Source: Tretioscincus oriximinensis (Eukaryota; Chordata; Lepidosauria; Squamata; Gymnophthalmidae). Taken from it: a DNA stretch of 64,000 nucleotides. Positions within the stretch are counted from its first letter, which is position 1, and each line of letters begins with the position of its first letter. Both the position numbers and the translations under genes were made by a program. Shown piece by piece: positions 52,695 to 63,890 of the stretch. Below the pieces are notes generated by a model, which was not told where the DNA came from, made no database searches, and saw nothing but the letters and a program-made list of their open reading frames with translations. Location: NCBI GenBank assembly GCA_022410635.1, contig JAJVDF010000382.1, positions 287,571-351,570 on the forward strand, given 5' to 3'.

Positions 52695-54690
52695 AGTACA
52701 AAACTATATAAGAAGAGCCATACTGGATCAGGCCACAGCCCATCAAGTCCAGCATTCTGTGTCACACAGAGGCCCACCAGATGCACCTGGGCAGTCNGAA
52801 CAGAGGAAAGCAAAATATGCACCTGTTCATGACTCCCTGCAAATGGTATTTCAGGAGTCCTGCCTGTTGCTCCATCCCAGAGGCAACATCCAGACATCCA
52901 TCCTAGTATCCATTTATACCTTTAGTGTCCATAAACCTGTCTAGTCCTGTCTTGAAACTATCCAAGCTGTTAGCTACCACTACCTCTTCAGGAAGTAAAT
53001 TCCACAGGCCGATGACCCTATGGGTGAAAAAATACTTTCCTTTGTCTGTTCTCACTTTTCTACCCAACAGTTTTAAGGAGTGCCCTCTGGTCTTTGTGTT
53101 GTGTGATAGAGAAAACATTTTTTCTCTATTCACCCTGTCGATCCCATGCATGATTTTGTGCACTTCAATCAGATCACCCCTCAAACGTCTCCTTTCAAGG
53201 CTGAAGAGGCCCCAATGTTGCAGCCTTGCTTCGTAAGGGAGGTGCTCCAGACCCTTGATCATTTTTGTTGCCCTTTTCTGCACCTTCTCCAGTTCCAAAA
53301 TATCTCTCTTGAGATGTGGTGACCAGAATTGAACACAGTATTCAAAATGTGGCCTCACCACAGATTTATAAAGAGGCAAAACAACATTTGCTGATTTGCT
53401 TTCGATTCCTTTCCTAATTATCCCCAACATGGAATTTGCCTTTTTTGCTGCTGCTGCACACTGGGTTGAGATTTTCATTGAATTGTCCACTAACACCCCA
53501 AGATCCTTTTCTTGCTCGGTCACAGAAAGCTTGGTTCCCATCAGGTGGTAGGAGTATTTTGGGTTCTTTGCCCCAATATGCATGACCTTGCACTTGCTTA
53601 AGTTGAAGTGCATTTGCCACTTTGATGCCCACTCACCCAATTTCAATAAATCACTCTGGAGTGCCTTACAATCATTTTCAGTTTTCACTACCCTGAACAG
53701 TTTAGTCTCGTCAGCAAACTTGGCTACTTCACTATTTACCTTGGCATCCAGATCATTTATAAATATATTGAAAAGCAAGGGTCCCAGTACAGATCCCTAG
53801 GGTACCCCACTTCTTACCTCTTTCCACTCAGAGAACTGTCCATTTAATACTACCCTCTGTTTTCTATCTTTTAGCCAGTTTCCAATCCAGGACAAAGTCT
53901 GTCCTCTTATACCATGAGTACGGAGCTTTTTTAGAAGCCTTTGATGTGGGACTTTATCAAAAGCCTTCTCTAAATCTAGATAGACAATATCAACTGGATC
54001 CCCTTTATCTACATGTTTGTTAACACTTTCAAAGAATTCTAGCAAGTTGGTAAGGCATGACTTACCCTTGCTGAAGCCATGCTGAGTTTCATTCAGCAAT
54101 GCGTGCCTCTCCATGTGTTTAGTAATTTTGTCCTTAATTATGGTTTCCAACACTTTACCTGGAATTGATGTTAAACTGATGGGTCTATAATTTCCGGGAT
54201 CACCCCGGGATCCTTTTTTGAAGATTGGTGTTACATTAGCTACCTTCCAATCTATTGGTACTATGCCTGATCTTAAGGAAAGATTAAATATTTTGGTTAG
54301 AAGTTCAGCAATTTCGCATTTGAGTTTTTTAAGAATTCTTGGGTGAATGCCGTCTGGCCCTGGGGATTTATAAATGTTCAGCTTATTTAGGCTTGTAAGG
54401 ACCTCCTCCCTTGTTATCTCTATCCCGTTTAATTCCTCTGGTGTTCTTTCTGAGAAAACTAAATCTGTTGCGGGTAAATTCCCTCTGTCTTCTTCAGTGA
54501 AAACTGAAGCAAAAAATTCATTTAACCTCTCTGCAATCTCCACATCCTCCTTGATTATGCCCTTTTGTCCATGGCTGCTAAGATCTTTTCCTGGTTCCCA
54601 AGCCTCTGATGTTTTAGACAAATGTATATACTGTACTGAAAATGGGCCATTTCCAGGAATCTGGTGAAATGGTACCAAATATTTAACGTC
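52695..54690 (-). mobile_element. CR1 retrotransposon, best-preserved copy
   Basis: It contains the ORF2 region from just before the reverse transcriptase to the end, then a 3' untranslated region of about 200 bases (CATCAAGTCCAGCATTCTGT, ATGCACCTGGGCAGTC). It is 5'-truncated near 54690. Apart from one nonsense codon the reading frame is continuous, which makes it the youngest-looking CR1 here. Confidence 0.93.
52903..54678 (-). pseudogene. CR1 ORF2 remnant with one amber stop and altered catalytic motif
   Basis: One reading frame of about 590 codons runs from 54678 to the stop at 52903, broken only by TAG at 53797-53799. The reverse transcriptase part reads NYRPISLTSIPGKVLE, HGFSKGKSCLTNLLEFF, VYLDLEKAFDKVPHQRLLKK and EVRSGVP. 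Then comes the TAG where CR1 has Gln in VPQGS, and the frame resumes with GSVLGP and LLFNIFINDLD. The catalytic site reads FADE instead of FADD, so the second aspartate is replaced by glutamate. The C-terminal part has [55 protein letters not shown] and LWNLLPEEVVVANSLDSFK. The endonuclease is absent through 5' truncation. Both the stop and the changed active site argue against activity. Confidence 0.92.
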
Positions 54691-54759
54691 TCTTGGATTG
54701 GTCCAAGCGTCTGCATAGCAAAGGGTGGAGGCACACAGGGNTTTCTGTGAATTATCTTA

Positions 54760-54830
54760 AAATAGGCACTTTCCATCTTTATGTTAGTGTAGACTATGGC
54801 AAATTCCAAGATGTAACCTGGATAAGGCTC
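54760..54830. mobile_element. Family F6, partial copy 2
   Basis: TTAGTGTAGACTATGGCAAA and TGTAACCTGGATAAGGCTC match the inner and outer parts of the near-palindrome at 22368-22517. Confidence 0.45.
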
Positions 54831-54834
54831 AGTG

Positions 54835-57410
54835 AGAAAGGGCAAGAATATTCCTGGTGAGATATGGTAAACTAATAAATGCATATATTTAACAAATAAT
54901 TAAATAGTTGCATTTAGCTATATAATTTACTTCAGCACATATTGGACTGAATAATATTTTGTGAAATGTGGCCACCAAAAAGGTATTTGTGGTAAAGAAC
55001 ATGGAAGCATTAGTTAAGTCTGAAAATGGCTTCTCTGATCTCATGTAGCATCACACCTTTCAGTGGACCTCTAGGAAACTATTTACAGATGTTAAGTTCC
55101 CCATGTCAAATGACAACCATGTGGAAGCAGTTTTTGGTAGCAAATGCATTGCCCACTTTACATATGATCTGCCATTATTTCACCACAACTCTACTTTACA
55201 GAAATGTCACTTCTAATTCAACTGGAAAGGCTAACCAGTATATATCTATAGCAGTCTTTCACCTGTTAAGGCATGGACCCCAGCCTTTACCAGAGGGGGA
55301 GTTAAGGGGAGAGTAAAACAACACGTTAGAAAGAGGAAAGGCTTTTTAAAGCAAGGGGGGAAATGTGCTGACATACAAAACTTTACAACATGTGCTACAC
55401 AGCTGTTTGCCATAACATAAAATATAATTAAAGGACTGTAGATGACTATGGTTGCCTCCCTATTCATTTTGGAGCCTCTTTTTCTATGTATTCCCCCTGA
55501 CCCACACAAAAGACTTGTCATGAGAGGTAGAAGATCGCCTCTGGTTCTGCCGCCATCATCCTGCACAAGACACTACTGAAATGAGCTCTATTCAGTGGTA
55601 TTGCAAGCAAGAAGCATGCCTTCATGTACACAGGGTGTATAAAGAAAGCCACTCAAAAGTTCTGCCGGTGGATATGCTGTGGAAGTTAGGGGNCTATCTA
55701 TTACTGGCAAAAACTAATTTGATACTCAGTACCTATAGGACATGATCAAGGTCGTATCAGCCCTTCGTAAACCAAACACAAAAAAACTGTTCACAGGGCT
55801 TGTGTAAATTTCTGCTTCCTGTCTCCCTTGGTTTCCTTTGGTCATGTTTTTATAGGATGCCTAAGTCTAGCAGAACAGACCCTTGCATTTTCTTCCTCCA
55901 GAAAAGCAGCCTTCTCTTTTCCGTTACTCTTAACTGTAGTGTTTTATTACATCTTGCTTCTCTTGCTTCTTTTCATATGTCTTTGAGAGTTGAGTAGGCA
56001 TAACTGAGGTGGGGAATCTTATGAAAGATTTTCTTCCTTGCTTGCTTTCCATCCTCTACATTCCCTCACTCTTCTTTCAGCCTCTGTGTATGTGTGAAAT
56101 GTCTCCCCAATGTTTTTCTTTTGTCCCATTTCCCCCTCCCCATGTTTTTTTTTATTTCTCTTTAGTTTGTGGCCTGTTGCTAAGGTGAATTTTCCAAGTT
56201 GGGAGCTGGTTAACTTTGAATCTAGACGTCTAACAGCATCTAGTATTTAGTTTCACTTTTATGACAACATTAAGCAAGAACTACCCTATTGAGATGTTAT
56301 CTTGTTTCAGCAGCAGAGAACCCTAGTGAACGCAATAAGTACATAAAAAGATACTTTAATCTCCTTCCTGCCTCATCTTCCCATAGANATTTAACACGTT
56401 TTATTGTCATGACACTGGGCTTGCAATACACATTGATAGGACATTCTTCAGCTTTTTTGGCTGGTTTCCTTCTCCAGAATGAACTCATATATTCTCTACT
56501 TCCATAGTGGATAACACTGACCCCAAATTCCACCTCCATCCCAAATATCTGCAGTTGTCTGCAGTGGAAGATTAATGTATAGCACAAGGCTTAGGCAGTT
56601 AGAAATATAATAACCCAACTGGTTGCTGACAGTTAAGAGCCTGAGTATTTTTAAGAGGTTGCTTAATGTTCTTTTGCTTAAATCAGTTTTGCCATCCCAA
56701 ATGCTGGCAGCATTTTACAAATGGAAACCAAGAATGAATCTCTTCCATCGCAATGCGACTGCAAAGACAGAAGTCTTTCTATGTACTTTACTGAGCTCAT
56801 CACTTTATAGTCTTTATCTGAAACAAAGGAAAGAGCTTTGATTAAAAACACCAAGACTGTGTTCATACTAGCGTAAAGAGTCAACCCCTAGGAAAATTGG
56901 GGTCAGACACCCCTTATCATATGTCTAAGCCTTAACAAAGTCATCTCTTCCTCAGGCAAGAAATCATGAGATCCAATAGTTAGTCTTTCTTTAAGTTGTA
57001 TTGATAGACAATATTAAAACAAATTAGAGACAATTTAGCCAATTGCAGCATGAGAAACAATGCTCCCAACCAGTGAGCAATCATGGATTTGAATAACTGG
57101 AACAGTGCAGCTTATCAGTAGTGAGCATTTGTTTCTAGAGGCTTCCAAATGAAGACATGAGGTGAGAGTTTAAAGCCATGGTTAGAAAAAACCCATGTCT
57201 GATCACTCCCTAAAGGACACAAAATTAAGATGGTTTCTTAATATCACCCCTGCCACCTGCTCTGCCTCCCACCTCTGTCCTGGAGTAAACCTGAGCTTGT
57301 GGCTTTCATTACTGGGAGACACTTCCAGATGGCCTGCTTAGCCAAGAAAACTCTTCAGTTCCCATTACAGCCAAGACTCCATCAAAGGTGGATGGACCCT
57401 GCAGCCCCAG
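54835..57410. other. Unique DNA, no gene recognised
   Basis: No repeat family was recognised and no exon could be supported. Open frames are short and show no motif. Confidence 0.4.
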
Positions 57411-57414
57411 GGGG

Positions 57415-57839
57415 AGAGGAAGCCCTGGGGGAGATGGGAGGAAGAGGAGGTCCTGGAAGGAGGAAGGGAAGAACAGGCGGGTTGGGGGGGAGGGAAATGA
57501 GGAAAAAGAAGAGCCCAGGGCTGGTAGGCTGGGGGTGAGGAAAAGGGGGCTGGGAAATAGAAGAAAAAAAGAGGAGAAGGAGGAGGAAGAGGAGGAAAAA
57601 GAAGAGAAGGAGGAAGAGAAAACAACAAGAAGAGGAGAAGAAGAAGAGAAAAAGGAGGAGAAAAGAAAAGAAGGAGGGAGGGAGGACAGAAGGAAGGGGA
57701 GGGGGCAGGAGGAAACAAAAAAAAAGGAGAGAAGAAGAAGGAGAGAAGAAGGAGGCGAGAAGAAAAAGGAAAAAGTAAAGAAAGAAGAAAGATGAAGATG
57801 ATGATGGAGGAGGAGGAGGAGGAGGAGGAGAAGGAGAAG
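57415..57839 (+). repeat. Long polypurine (GA-rich) tract
   Basis: From 57553 to 57839 the plus strand is almost only A and G, with a handful of pyrimidines, and ends in a (GGA)n run near 57806-57830. The 57415-57552 part is G-rich with more interruptions. The apparent proteins (poly-Glu/Lys on one strand, poly-Ser/Pro/Leu on the other) are products of the repeat. Such tracts can form triplex DNA. Confidence 0.93.
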
Positions 57840-57857
57840 CCTTAGGGAGAATTCTAG

Positions 57858-57886
57858 AGCCCACTGCATCCCTAAGGCAGTGGGCT
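57858..57886. repeat. Perfect 10-bp stem hairpin beside the purine tract
   Basis: AGCCCACTGC and GCAGTGGGCT are exact inverses around a 9-base loop. An overlapping pairing of CCTTAGGGA with TCCCTAAGG is also possible. Confidence 0.7.
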
Positions 57887-57889
57887 TAA

Positions 57890-58548
57890 TTCCACTAGTA
57901 GTATGTGCCTCTTTCACCAAAATATCACATGTGCTAATTGCACCCGTGTATAGTACCATAAACGGGGAAATTTAAGCAGCATTTTTTCATTTGTCATTTT
58001 TCGCAAGTACCCCGTTAGATGCATATTGCAAAGTCTTTGTATTGTGTGTGAGCTACTTTGATATATGCTTAAATGGGTTGTAGTAAATTACCCAGAGGAC
58101 AATATACTTTATGAAGAACTGCATTCAATTTTTCTGCTAGGAAAAAATGAATGACTTTTATTAAAGTGAGTGAGCCAAATACAAATCCTAGACTCATCAT
58201 TCAATGTTTTATCTCAGTTTAAGAAATGTAAAATTCACTGAAGAGTTGAATTCAAGGAGATATTAAACTATTAAAAGACACAGAACAAATTATGATGTAT
58301 GCCCACATGTAACAGTATGAAAAATTCACAGCTACAAAAAAGAGGAAATGCTAGCATTCATATATATTAAAAAACACACTGAAACATCTTTAATAATATG
58401 ACAGCTCCAAATATAATTGACATTAACCATCACTACTACACCTGGGATACCTTTACGCCTCAACGAAAGGAATTTTTTTCATGTGTATGCAGTTCAAAAA
58501 TTATGATTATGGTGGACAATTTTAAAATCTCTTTCCTCAGGAAAAATC
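57890..58548. other. AT-rich DNA, no feature seen
   Basis: No repeat or exon was recognised. Confidence 0.4.
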
Positions 58549-58561
58549 CCATAGAAATCAA

Positions 58562-58772
58562 TTTCAGAGAAACAGTTGTGTTAGTCTAGTAGAAAGTCCA
58601 GCAAAGGGGCCAGTAGCACTTTGAGACTAATAGGAGAAAAGTGGGTGGCATAAGCTTTCGTAGACACATCTACTTCTTCAATAGTAATAATTCTGAAGAA
58701 GGAGACATTTCTACAAAAGCTTATGCCACCCACTTTTCTTCTGTTAGTCTCAAAGTACTACTAGCCCCTTTG
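58562..58772 (+). mobile_element. Palindromic family F7 with 12-bp target duplication
   Basis: It starts TTTCAGAGAAACAGTTGTGT, continues AGAAAGTCCAGCAAAGG, then the arm AGTAGCACTTTGAGACTAAT to GTAGACACATCTACTTCTTC. After a short loop the arm returns inverted (GAAGAAGGAGACATTTCTAC ... TTAGTCTCAAAGTACTACTA) and stops at CCCCTTTG. CATAGAAATCAA flanks it exactly (58550-58561 and 58773-58784). Only one arm carries the outer 40-base extension, as in the copy at 38756. No protein and no poly(A) tail are present. Confidence 0.9.
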
Positions 58773-58789
58773 CATAGAAATCAAGTTAA

Positions 58790-61080
58790 GGGTCCATGAA
58801 ATTCTGTTGTGGGTCATATTGTTCTGTACCTTATTAGTCTTTCTGCATTAAACCCTGATTGAGATTAAATTAATCTGAAACATAGAGACATGTAGAAGGC
58901 ACTCTTCCAGTGTTGGGGACTACTGGAGGATGCATTTTGTTGATGTACCACAGCATTTATAGAACCATTGGATGAGCTGAAGTTCCTGATTCTGTATGAA
59001 TTTGAGCACTATGGTGCTAGCAGTGCCCCAGACTTCTTGATCTTAATACTCCGTTGTAAACACAATTTAGCATTGGGGGCAGAGGTGGTAGTGCAATGGT
59101 AGCAGTGATGGCACTGGTGGTAGCCGTGGCAGCATAGTACTGATCACCAGCCTCCCTGGTCTCCTTGGGTCTTCTTATGATGGAGTTTGAGACTGCATGA
59201 AACTCATGTCAGCATGCCTTCTAATTGTAACTTCTTCCCATAAAAAGGGAGGGAAATAACATTACCTTCCATGATAAGGCATATTTGATTGAAGGGATCA
59301 CATAAAAAACACAAAGGGGAGAGCCAAGTTACAGAAGCTGGAAAGACTGAAAAGTGTGGACAAAAATGTGCTAGGTCAGCAATTCAATGGACAAGTATGA
59401 ACAGTTCAAAATCATTGTGCCGAAAAACTGATCAGTTTGGAGGAGATGGTTTAAGGGAACCACTAGCTCACTGGGATTTCTAAGGAGCACCTTTTAAGTA
59501 ACAGCTGAAAAAGTAAATACAATAGGCAATCTGGCAGTAAGCTATATTTTATAAACCATAGTGGAAGTAATAATTTATTTATTCATTAATTCTTTTGTCA
59601 AGTGAGCAGATACAGAGGAAAAACTCCCCCCTCCCCATTTTGCTATGGAGTTCTCTGTAGTAGATCACAATCTTACAATATCACAGGGAATCCATCAATA
59701 TAAGCAAACCCCACATTTAGGCTTTCCTGCCACTGTAATATAATTTAGCGACCAGATGGAAATGGAGATTTTAGCTCTTTTTCTGTTATCAGTTGGAGCA
59801 TTTGTGAAGTAAGTGAACATATCTGATTTTTCCCACCAAAAACAGGAGCTCAGCCTATCTGCCTTTTCTCATCTAAACATTCCAGGGCAGAGAAAGTGGG
59901 TTAGTGCTAGGCAGAGTGAGAGCATGAGTCATACACGACCCTTTCTAATGTCTTGCTCCCATATATGAGTACATTTTTAGAGATGTATATTTATTCAGTT
60001 ATACTGTAGTATATACACATGGGTGCTATCATATACTACATGGCATCAGAACGTGGAAAATTTGTTACATGATTTCAAATTCATGCCAGTTGAATTTATG
60101 TTGCAAGACCTAGGCTAATGCTCATTAACTGTTTTCTTGCCTTTCAACCTTTTATTTTGCAATCTAAACCCATTAAACTTTGCTTGTGCAAAGAATAAAG
60201 CAAGAAATCTAAGTATCAAAGCAAGAACATCAAACTGTTCCTACTGCCTTTTCAACAATCAATTTTAAGAGACTCTAAAGCTGTCCTACAACTGACATTG
60301 CTCAAAAACATGACAGGTAAATCTAAAACTGGGTCACAAATAATCAGAAAGGCTTTTGAGAAANAAAGAATTTTATTCTGAGATATTCAAAGTGAAGTCT
60401 GATTTAATTACAGTTCAGAAGGTCTCCTTTGATTGTCTCTTAGAATTAAAAAATACATTTAGCTGTTATTAAGAAAATAGACAATCTATGGATAATGCCA
60501 GTATATAAAGCTATCCTTACCAGCATAAACTCATTGACAGTCCAACAGAACTGAGATTGGGACAGGACCTAGCATCATGATGATTGACTGTCCAGAGTCC
60601 AAAACATCTATGAAGGGACCATTGCAGAGTAATCTGTACATAAATCATTTGTGTAGTCACAATAATCCTTGCGGCCTCCAGGACTAGGAGCCTGTAGAAG
60701 ACGGAGTCAATGCTCAGCCCCTGCAGGTGACTGGCCTGCTACTAACACACACTCTAGTGGCACTAGTTGTGGCCACCATTCCCACTGGCATCAGTTGTGG
60801 CTGCTGTTTTACAGGCTCCACAGGCTGCAAGGGAAGCAGCACTTCACTGAACCACCCCGTTACCACAGCCTCAGCAATGAGTATCACGTTTTTTTCATTA
60901 GTGGCAGTGCAGATATAGTCTGAATCTATGTCCCCCTTAACTGGCCAACCACCATGAGCTGATGGCATCAGCAGCATGCAAGATGCCTTAGATTTATTGG
61001 CGGCAACACTGGGGCAGAAATAGGATACTATAATAAGAATGGAGGGAGGGGGGGGAGGAAGAGGACCAAGATGAATGGGA
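58790..61080. other. Unique DNA, no gene recognised
   Basis: No repeat was recognised. A locally GC-richer part (60669-60923) gives overlapping open frames in several phases, which argues against real coding. A 64-codon frame at 59289-59483 has no known motif. Confidence 0.35.
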
Positions 61081-61084
61081 GGGA

Positions 61085-61170
61085 CACAAATCATGGCAGT
61101 CTTGAAAGAGCTGCACTGACTGCCAGTTTGCTACCAAGCCCAATTCAAAGCATTAACTCTAATCTATAAA
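61085..61170 (+). mobile_element. L2 ORF2 C-terminal fragment
   Basis: The plus strand encodes LKELH, a stop where L2 has Trp, then LPVCYQAQFKALTLIYKA. This matches LKELHWLPIRYRAQFKVLTL of the copy at 42142. Confidence 0.75.
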
Positions 61171-61257
61171 GCCTAGTAAGTAGGTAAATAGGGAAGTAGG
61201 TAAGTAAGTAAGAAAGTAATAAGAGTGAATGAGTGAATGGGTGAATGGGTGAGTAAT
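61171..61257 (+). repeat. GTAA / GTGAATG tandem repeats
   Basis: GTAAGTAGG and GTAAGTAAGTAAG units run into GTGAATGAGTGAATGGGTGA. This is a short impure tandem array directly after the L2 fragment. Confidence 0.8.
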
Positions 61258-61259
61258 AA

Positions 61260-61600
61260 CCCCACTTGTAACAGATCTCTTCAATGCATTATTGAGCCTG
61301 TGCAAACAGGCCTTAAATAGATCTGTTTCCATTTGTACCCTGCTGTAAAGCCCTTCTTGGTGGTTTNATCTTCTTTACCAAACTCTTCTGTTGTGATCTT
61401 AGTGTGTAGTTTCTCCTTCTCAAAAAAAAACTTCCAGTCTTATTCTGCAGTTTCAGTACATTGGCTACTGCTAGTCCAGAAGAGTATCTTGTATGACCCC
61501 AAATCTTGAAAACAATAGACTGTCTTTTCCTATAGCTTACTGTTTTTGAAGATATAGCTGGATAGTTTATTATCCAGCTGAGGGAACAGGTCTCATGTCT
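61260..61600. other. Unique DNA, no feature seen
   Basis: About 340 bases with no recognised element. Confidence 0.4.
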
Positions 61601-61850
61601 TTTCTAAACTATCAGTCTGGATAGTTTTAAGAAAGGGTTGAATAAATTCATGGAGGATACCTAGGTATTAGTTAGACAGACTGATACTATGCTTCTAAAA
61701 GCCATTTGCAGGGAATCAAGAGCAAGGGGATTTTTTTGCCTTTGTTTTATTTTTGAGATGCCCCAAATCAATTTTTGAGTCATGGTATGAAACAGGATTT
61801 GAACTCGATAGTCTGTGGCTTGCTCCAGCAGGGATTATGTTCTAATATAC
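61600..61850 (+). mobile_element. CR1 3' end fragment
   Basis: The plus strand reads through GGATAGTTTTAAGAAAGGGT, TGAATAAATTCATGGAGGAT and ACCTAGGTATTAG, the CR1 phrase encoding LDSFKKGLNKFMED. It ends near GGATTATGTTCTAATATA. It is old and frameless. Confidence 0.7.
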
Positions 61851-61854
61851 AACT

Positions 61855-62282
61855 GAATGTATCATTAGACAATCGGTAGCTTTGTATTTAACAATGTTTT
61901 TGAATCTTTCCTTTTGCACTTTGTTAATATGCTACTACCTTTTCTCTAAAAGAATGTTCACCATTGCTATCTGTCTCTTTTCCTTTATTTCCATAGAGTT
62001 TTGACTTTTAAAAAAATGAAATACTTGGTGTCTTTGTTGGCCAGCTCCACCTCCATATGTTCAGCTATTCAGTGATTCATTTCAGATGTTTCTCTTCCTC
62101 CTCCTTAAATTTTCATCAGTGTTTGTTTCCATTATTCTCCAAATGTCAGCAGGTTATTCTGAAATCATCTGTCTTCCAGTCGGGGAAGTAGGATTAAACC
62201 AGATTTGCTGTATGGAAATAATTGTCAAAGAGGAAAAAGATCAAACGTTAGTATCTGGGCTTACAAGTTTCATGTAGACTTC
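61855..62282. other. Unique DNA, no gene recognised
   Basis: One 63-codon frame at 62086-62277 has no recognised family. No repeat was seen. Confidence 0.4.
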
Positions 62283-62449
62283 ATCTGCACTTGGCCTTAT
62301 TCTGTTCCATAAAATGGTCTAAGGGGGCTGTTGGCCATGTACTTTTCCGGGATAGCACAGGCCATGCCTTGGCCTATGGTAGCTCACAACAGCATGTGGA
62401 TAGCGGCCGTTTAGACCAGGTTCTGCAACAGAATAAGGTCAAGTGCAAA
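62283..62449. mobile_element. Inverted-repeat family F5, copy 2
   Basis: The left end ATCTGCACTTGGCCTTATTC and the reversed right end ATTTGCACTTGACCTTATTC pair over about 45 bases, including TGTTCCA and GGTCTAA. The 167-bp element encodes nothing. No target duplication is obvious. Confidence 0.75.
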
Positions 62450-62527
62450 TCAGTAGCCTTACTTTTTTTTCTACTTTTATTTTCTTCTAAGATGGCAGGC
62501 TATATAAGCTCATGTGAAACAATTTAA

Positions 62528-62700
62528 TGCAAGTGGTTTAGCTTAACAATAAAGCAAACTGCCTAGAAAGCAGAGAATTGCTAATTCAATTCCCACTTTC
62601 ACCCTGGAAATAAACGATAGTGATCCACTTCTGTGTTTCTATGGAGAAAACTGCTCATGGGTACCCAGGGAATGGCTCACAGCTCCACGATACCCAGCAG
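62528..62700 (+). mobile_element. Possible tRNA-headed SINE
   Basis: GTGGTTTAGCTTAACAATAA and GCTAATTCAATTCCCACTTT could be degraded A and B boxes. ATGGAGAAAACTGCTCATGG resembles the Sauria SINE body. The match is weak. Confidence 0.35.
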
Positions 62701-62704
62701 TAAA

Positions 62705-63090
62705 AGAGATCAATGAAGAAAAAATTAACAGGAGCTAAGGGAAAGAAAATAAAACTTAGAAAACTCTTTCTTTACAATATCTATGAGGCATTTGCTGGGC
62801 GATGAAGAAATAGACAACAGCTTAACATAGTTATACAACGTGATTGTACAAAACATTGTCAAATCATAACTAAAACCATTATAGGACATACTGCTGAGTG
62901 AGAGGTTTAATAGCAGCACAGACAATACACAGATAAAATTCTTCCAGTCTTAAAACTAAGGAATGTTGTTCTGAACAGCCCTTGCAGAATTTATTTTTAA
63001 CTATCTTCCTGGAAGAGTTTAGTCACTGAACCAGACATGCAGCTAAGGGAGTTAATGACTATTAACACTGGTTTTTAAATATAATTGATC
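62705..63090. other. AT-rich DNA, no feature seen
   Basis: No repeat or exon was recognised. Confidence 0.4.
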
Positions 63091-63092
63091 CG

Positions 63093-63500
63093 NTTGATTG
63101 ATTCTTTTATCCTGCCTTATATTTGAAGGCATCAGAGTGGGTAGCAACTATAAATAATAAATAAATATGTTAATAATATCAAAAGCTGTCAATAGATCCA
63201 CCATAATCAATAAGNTGCTGCGGTCCATGTTTTTCTCCTGCACAAAGTGCAATCAGGTCAACTAAGGTGGTTTCCAAGCCATGACTGGACTTGAAGGCTG
63301 ATTGAAATGGGACTAGATAATCAACTTCTTCCAAACGTGCCTGCAGTTGAACGATCTTGGCACTTTCCAATACCNTCCCCCCAAACACTGATATCCACTA
63401 TGAAATAGTAAAATTAACCCTTCAGGACTTTTAGAAGGCAGGTGCATCACTACTTCTTTAAGAATTAATAGGACCATTGTCTCCCCCACAGATGCATCAC
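63093..63500 (-). mobile_element. L2 copy with a large internal deletion
   Basis: A short L2 tail (TATCCTGCCTTATATTTGAA) is joined near 63175 directly to the middle of the reverse transcriptase (QARLEEVDYLVPFQSAFKSS on the minus strand; plus-strand GTGGTTTCCAAGCCATGACT). The homology continues upstream to about 63500. The segment encoding YADD and the whole C-terminus is missing. Confidence 0.8.
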
Positions 63501-63890
63501 CCTTCTATCAACCTAGTCTGCCATGAAAGGTAGAATGAGAACACCTTTATTTTAAACCTTCTTCGGTTCACCTTCTGTCCTAAAGAATGAGATTTAGTCG
63601 GGGGAGGGGAGGGATTCAACCCATTCTTCAGGATTTAAGATTAATTGAATGAGGTTTAAAAGTTGTCACTATGGCATATATGAGAATGTGCTGATCAGTG
63701 GAAGAAAGACCTGGAACAAAATAACAACCAAAGGAGATGATAAACATGGTGGCATGCTCTCAAAATCCCAAAATCTGTTCATGGTTCAAAAATTGTTAGC
63801 AATCTGCTTCCTTTAATGGAAACTTCCAGAACATTACATATACTGCAATACAGAAACTCAAATGGGAGGATTTATCAAAGTTTTGAATAT
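63501..63890. other. Unique DNA, no feature seen
   Basis: No repeat or exon was recognised. Confidence 0.4.

Noticed and set aside
54555..54884. Separate minus-strand gene upstream of the CR1 frame
   Set aside because: It overlaps the CR1 5' junction in another phase and has no domain; it is a shadow frame.
57309..57959. Long Ser/Leu/Pro-rich or Glu/Lys-rich proteins
   Set aside because: They are translations of the polypurine tract in different frames and not genes.
60669..60923. Coding exon in the GC-richer island
   Set aside because: All of the open frames overlap in different phases and on both strands, with no splice sites or motifs; this is expected from composition.
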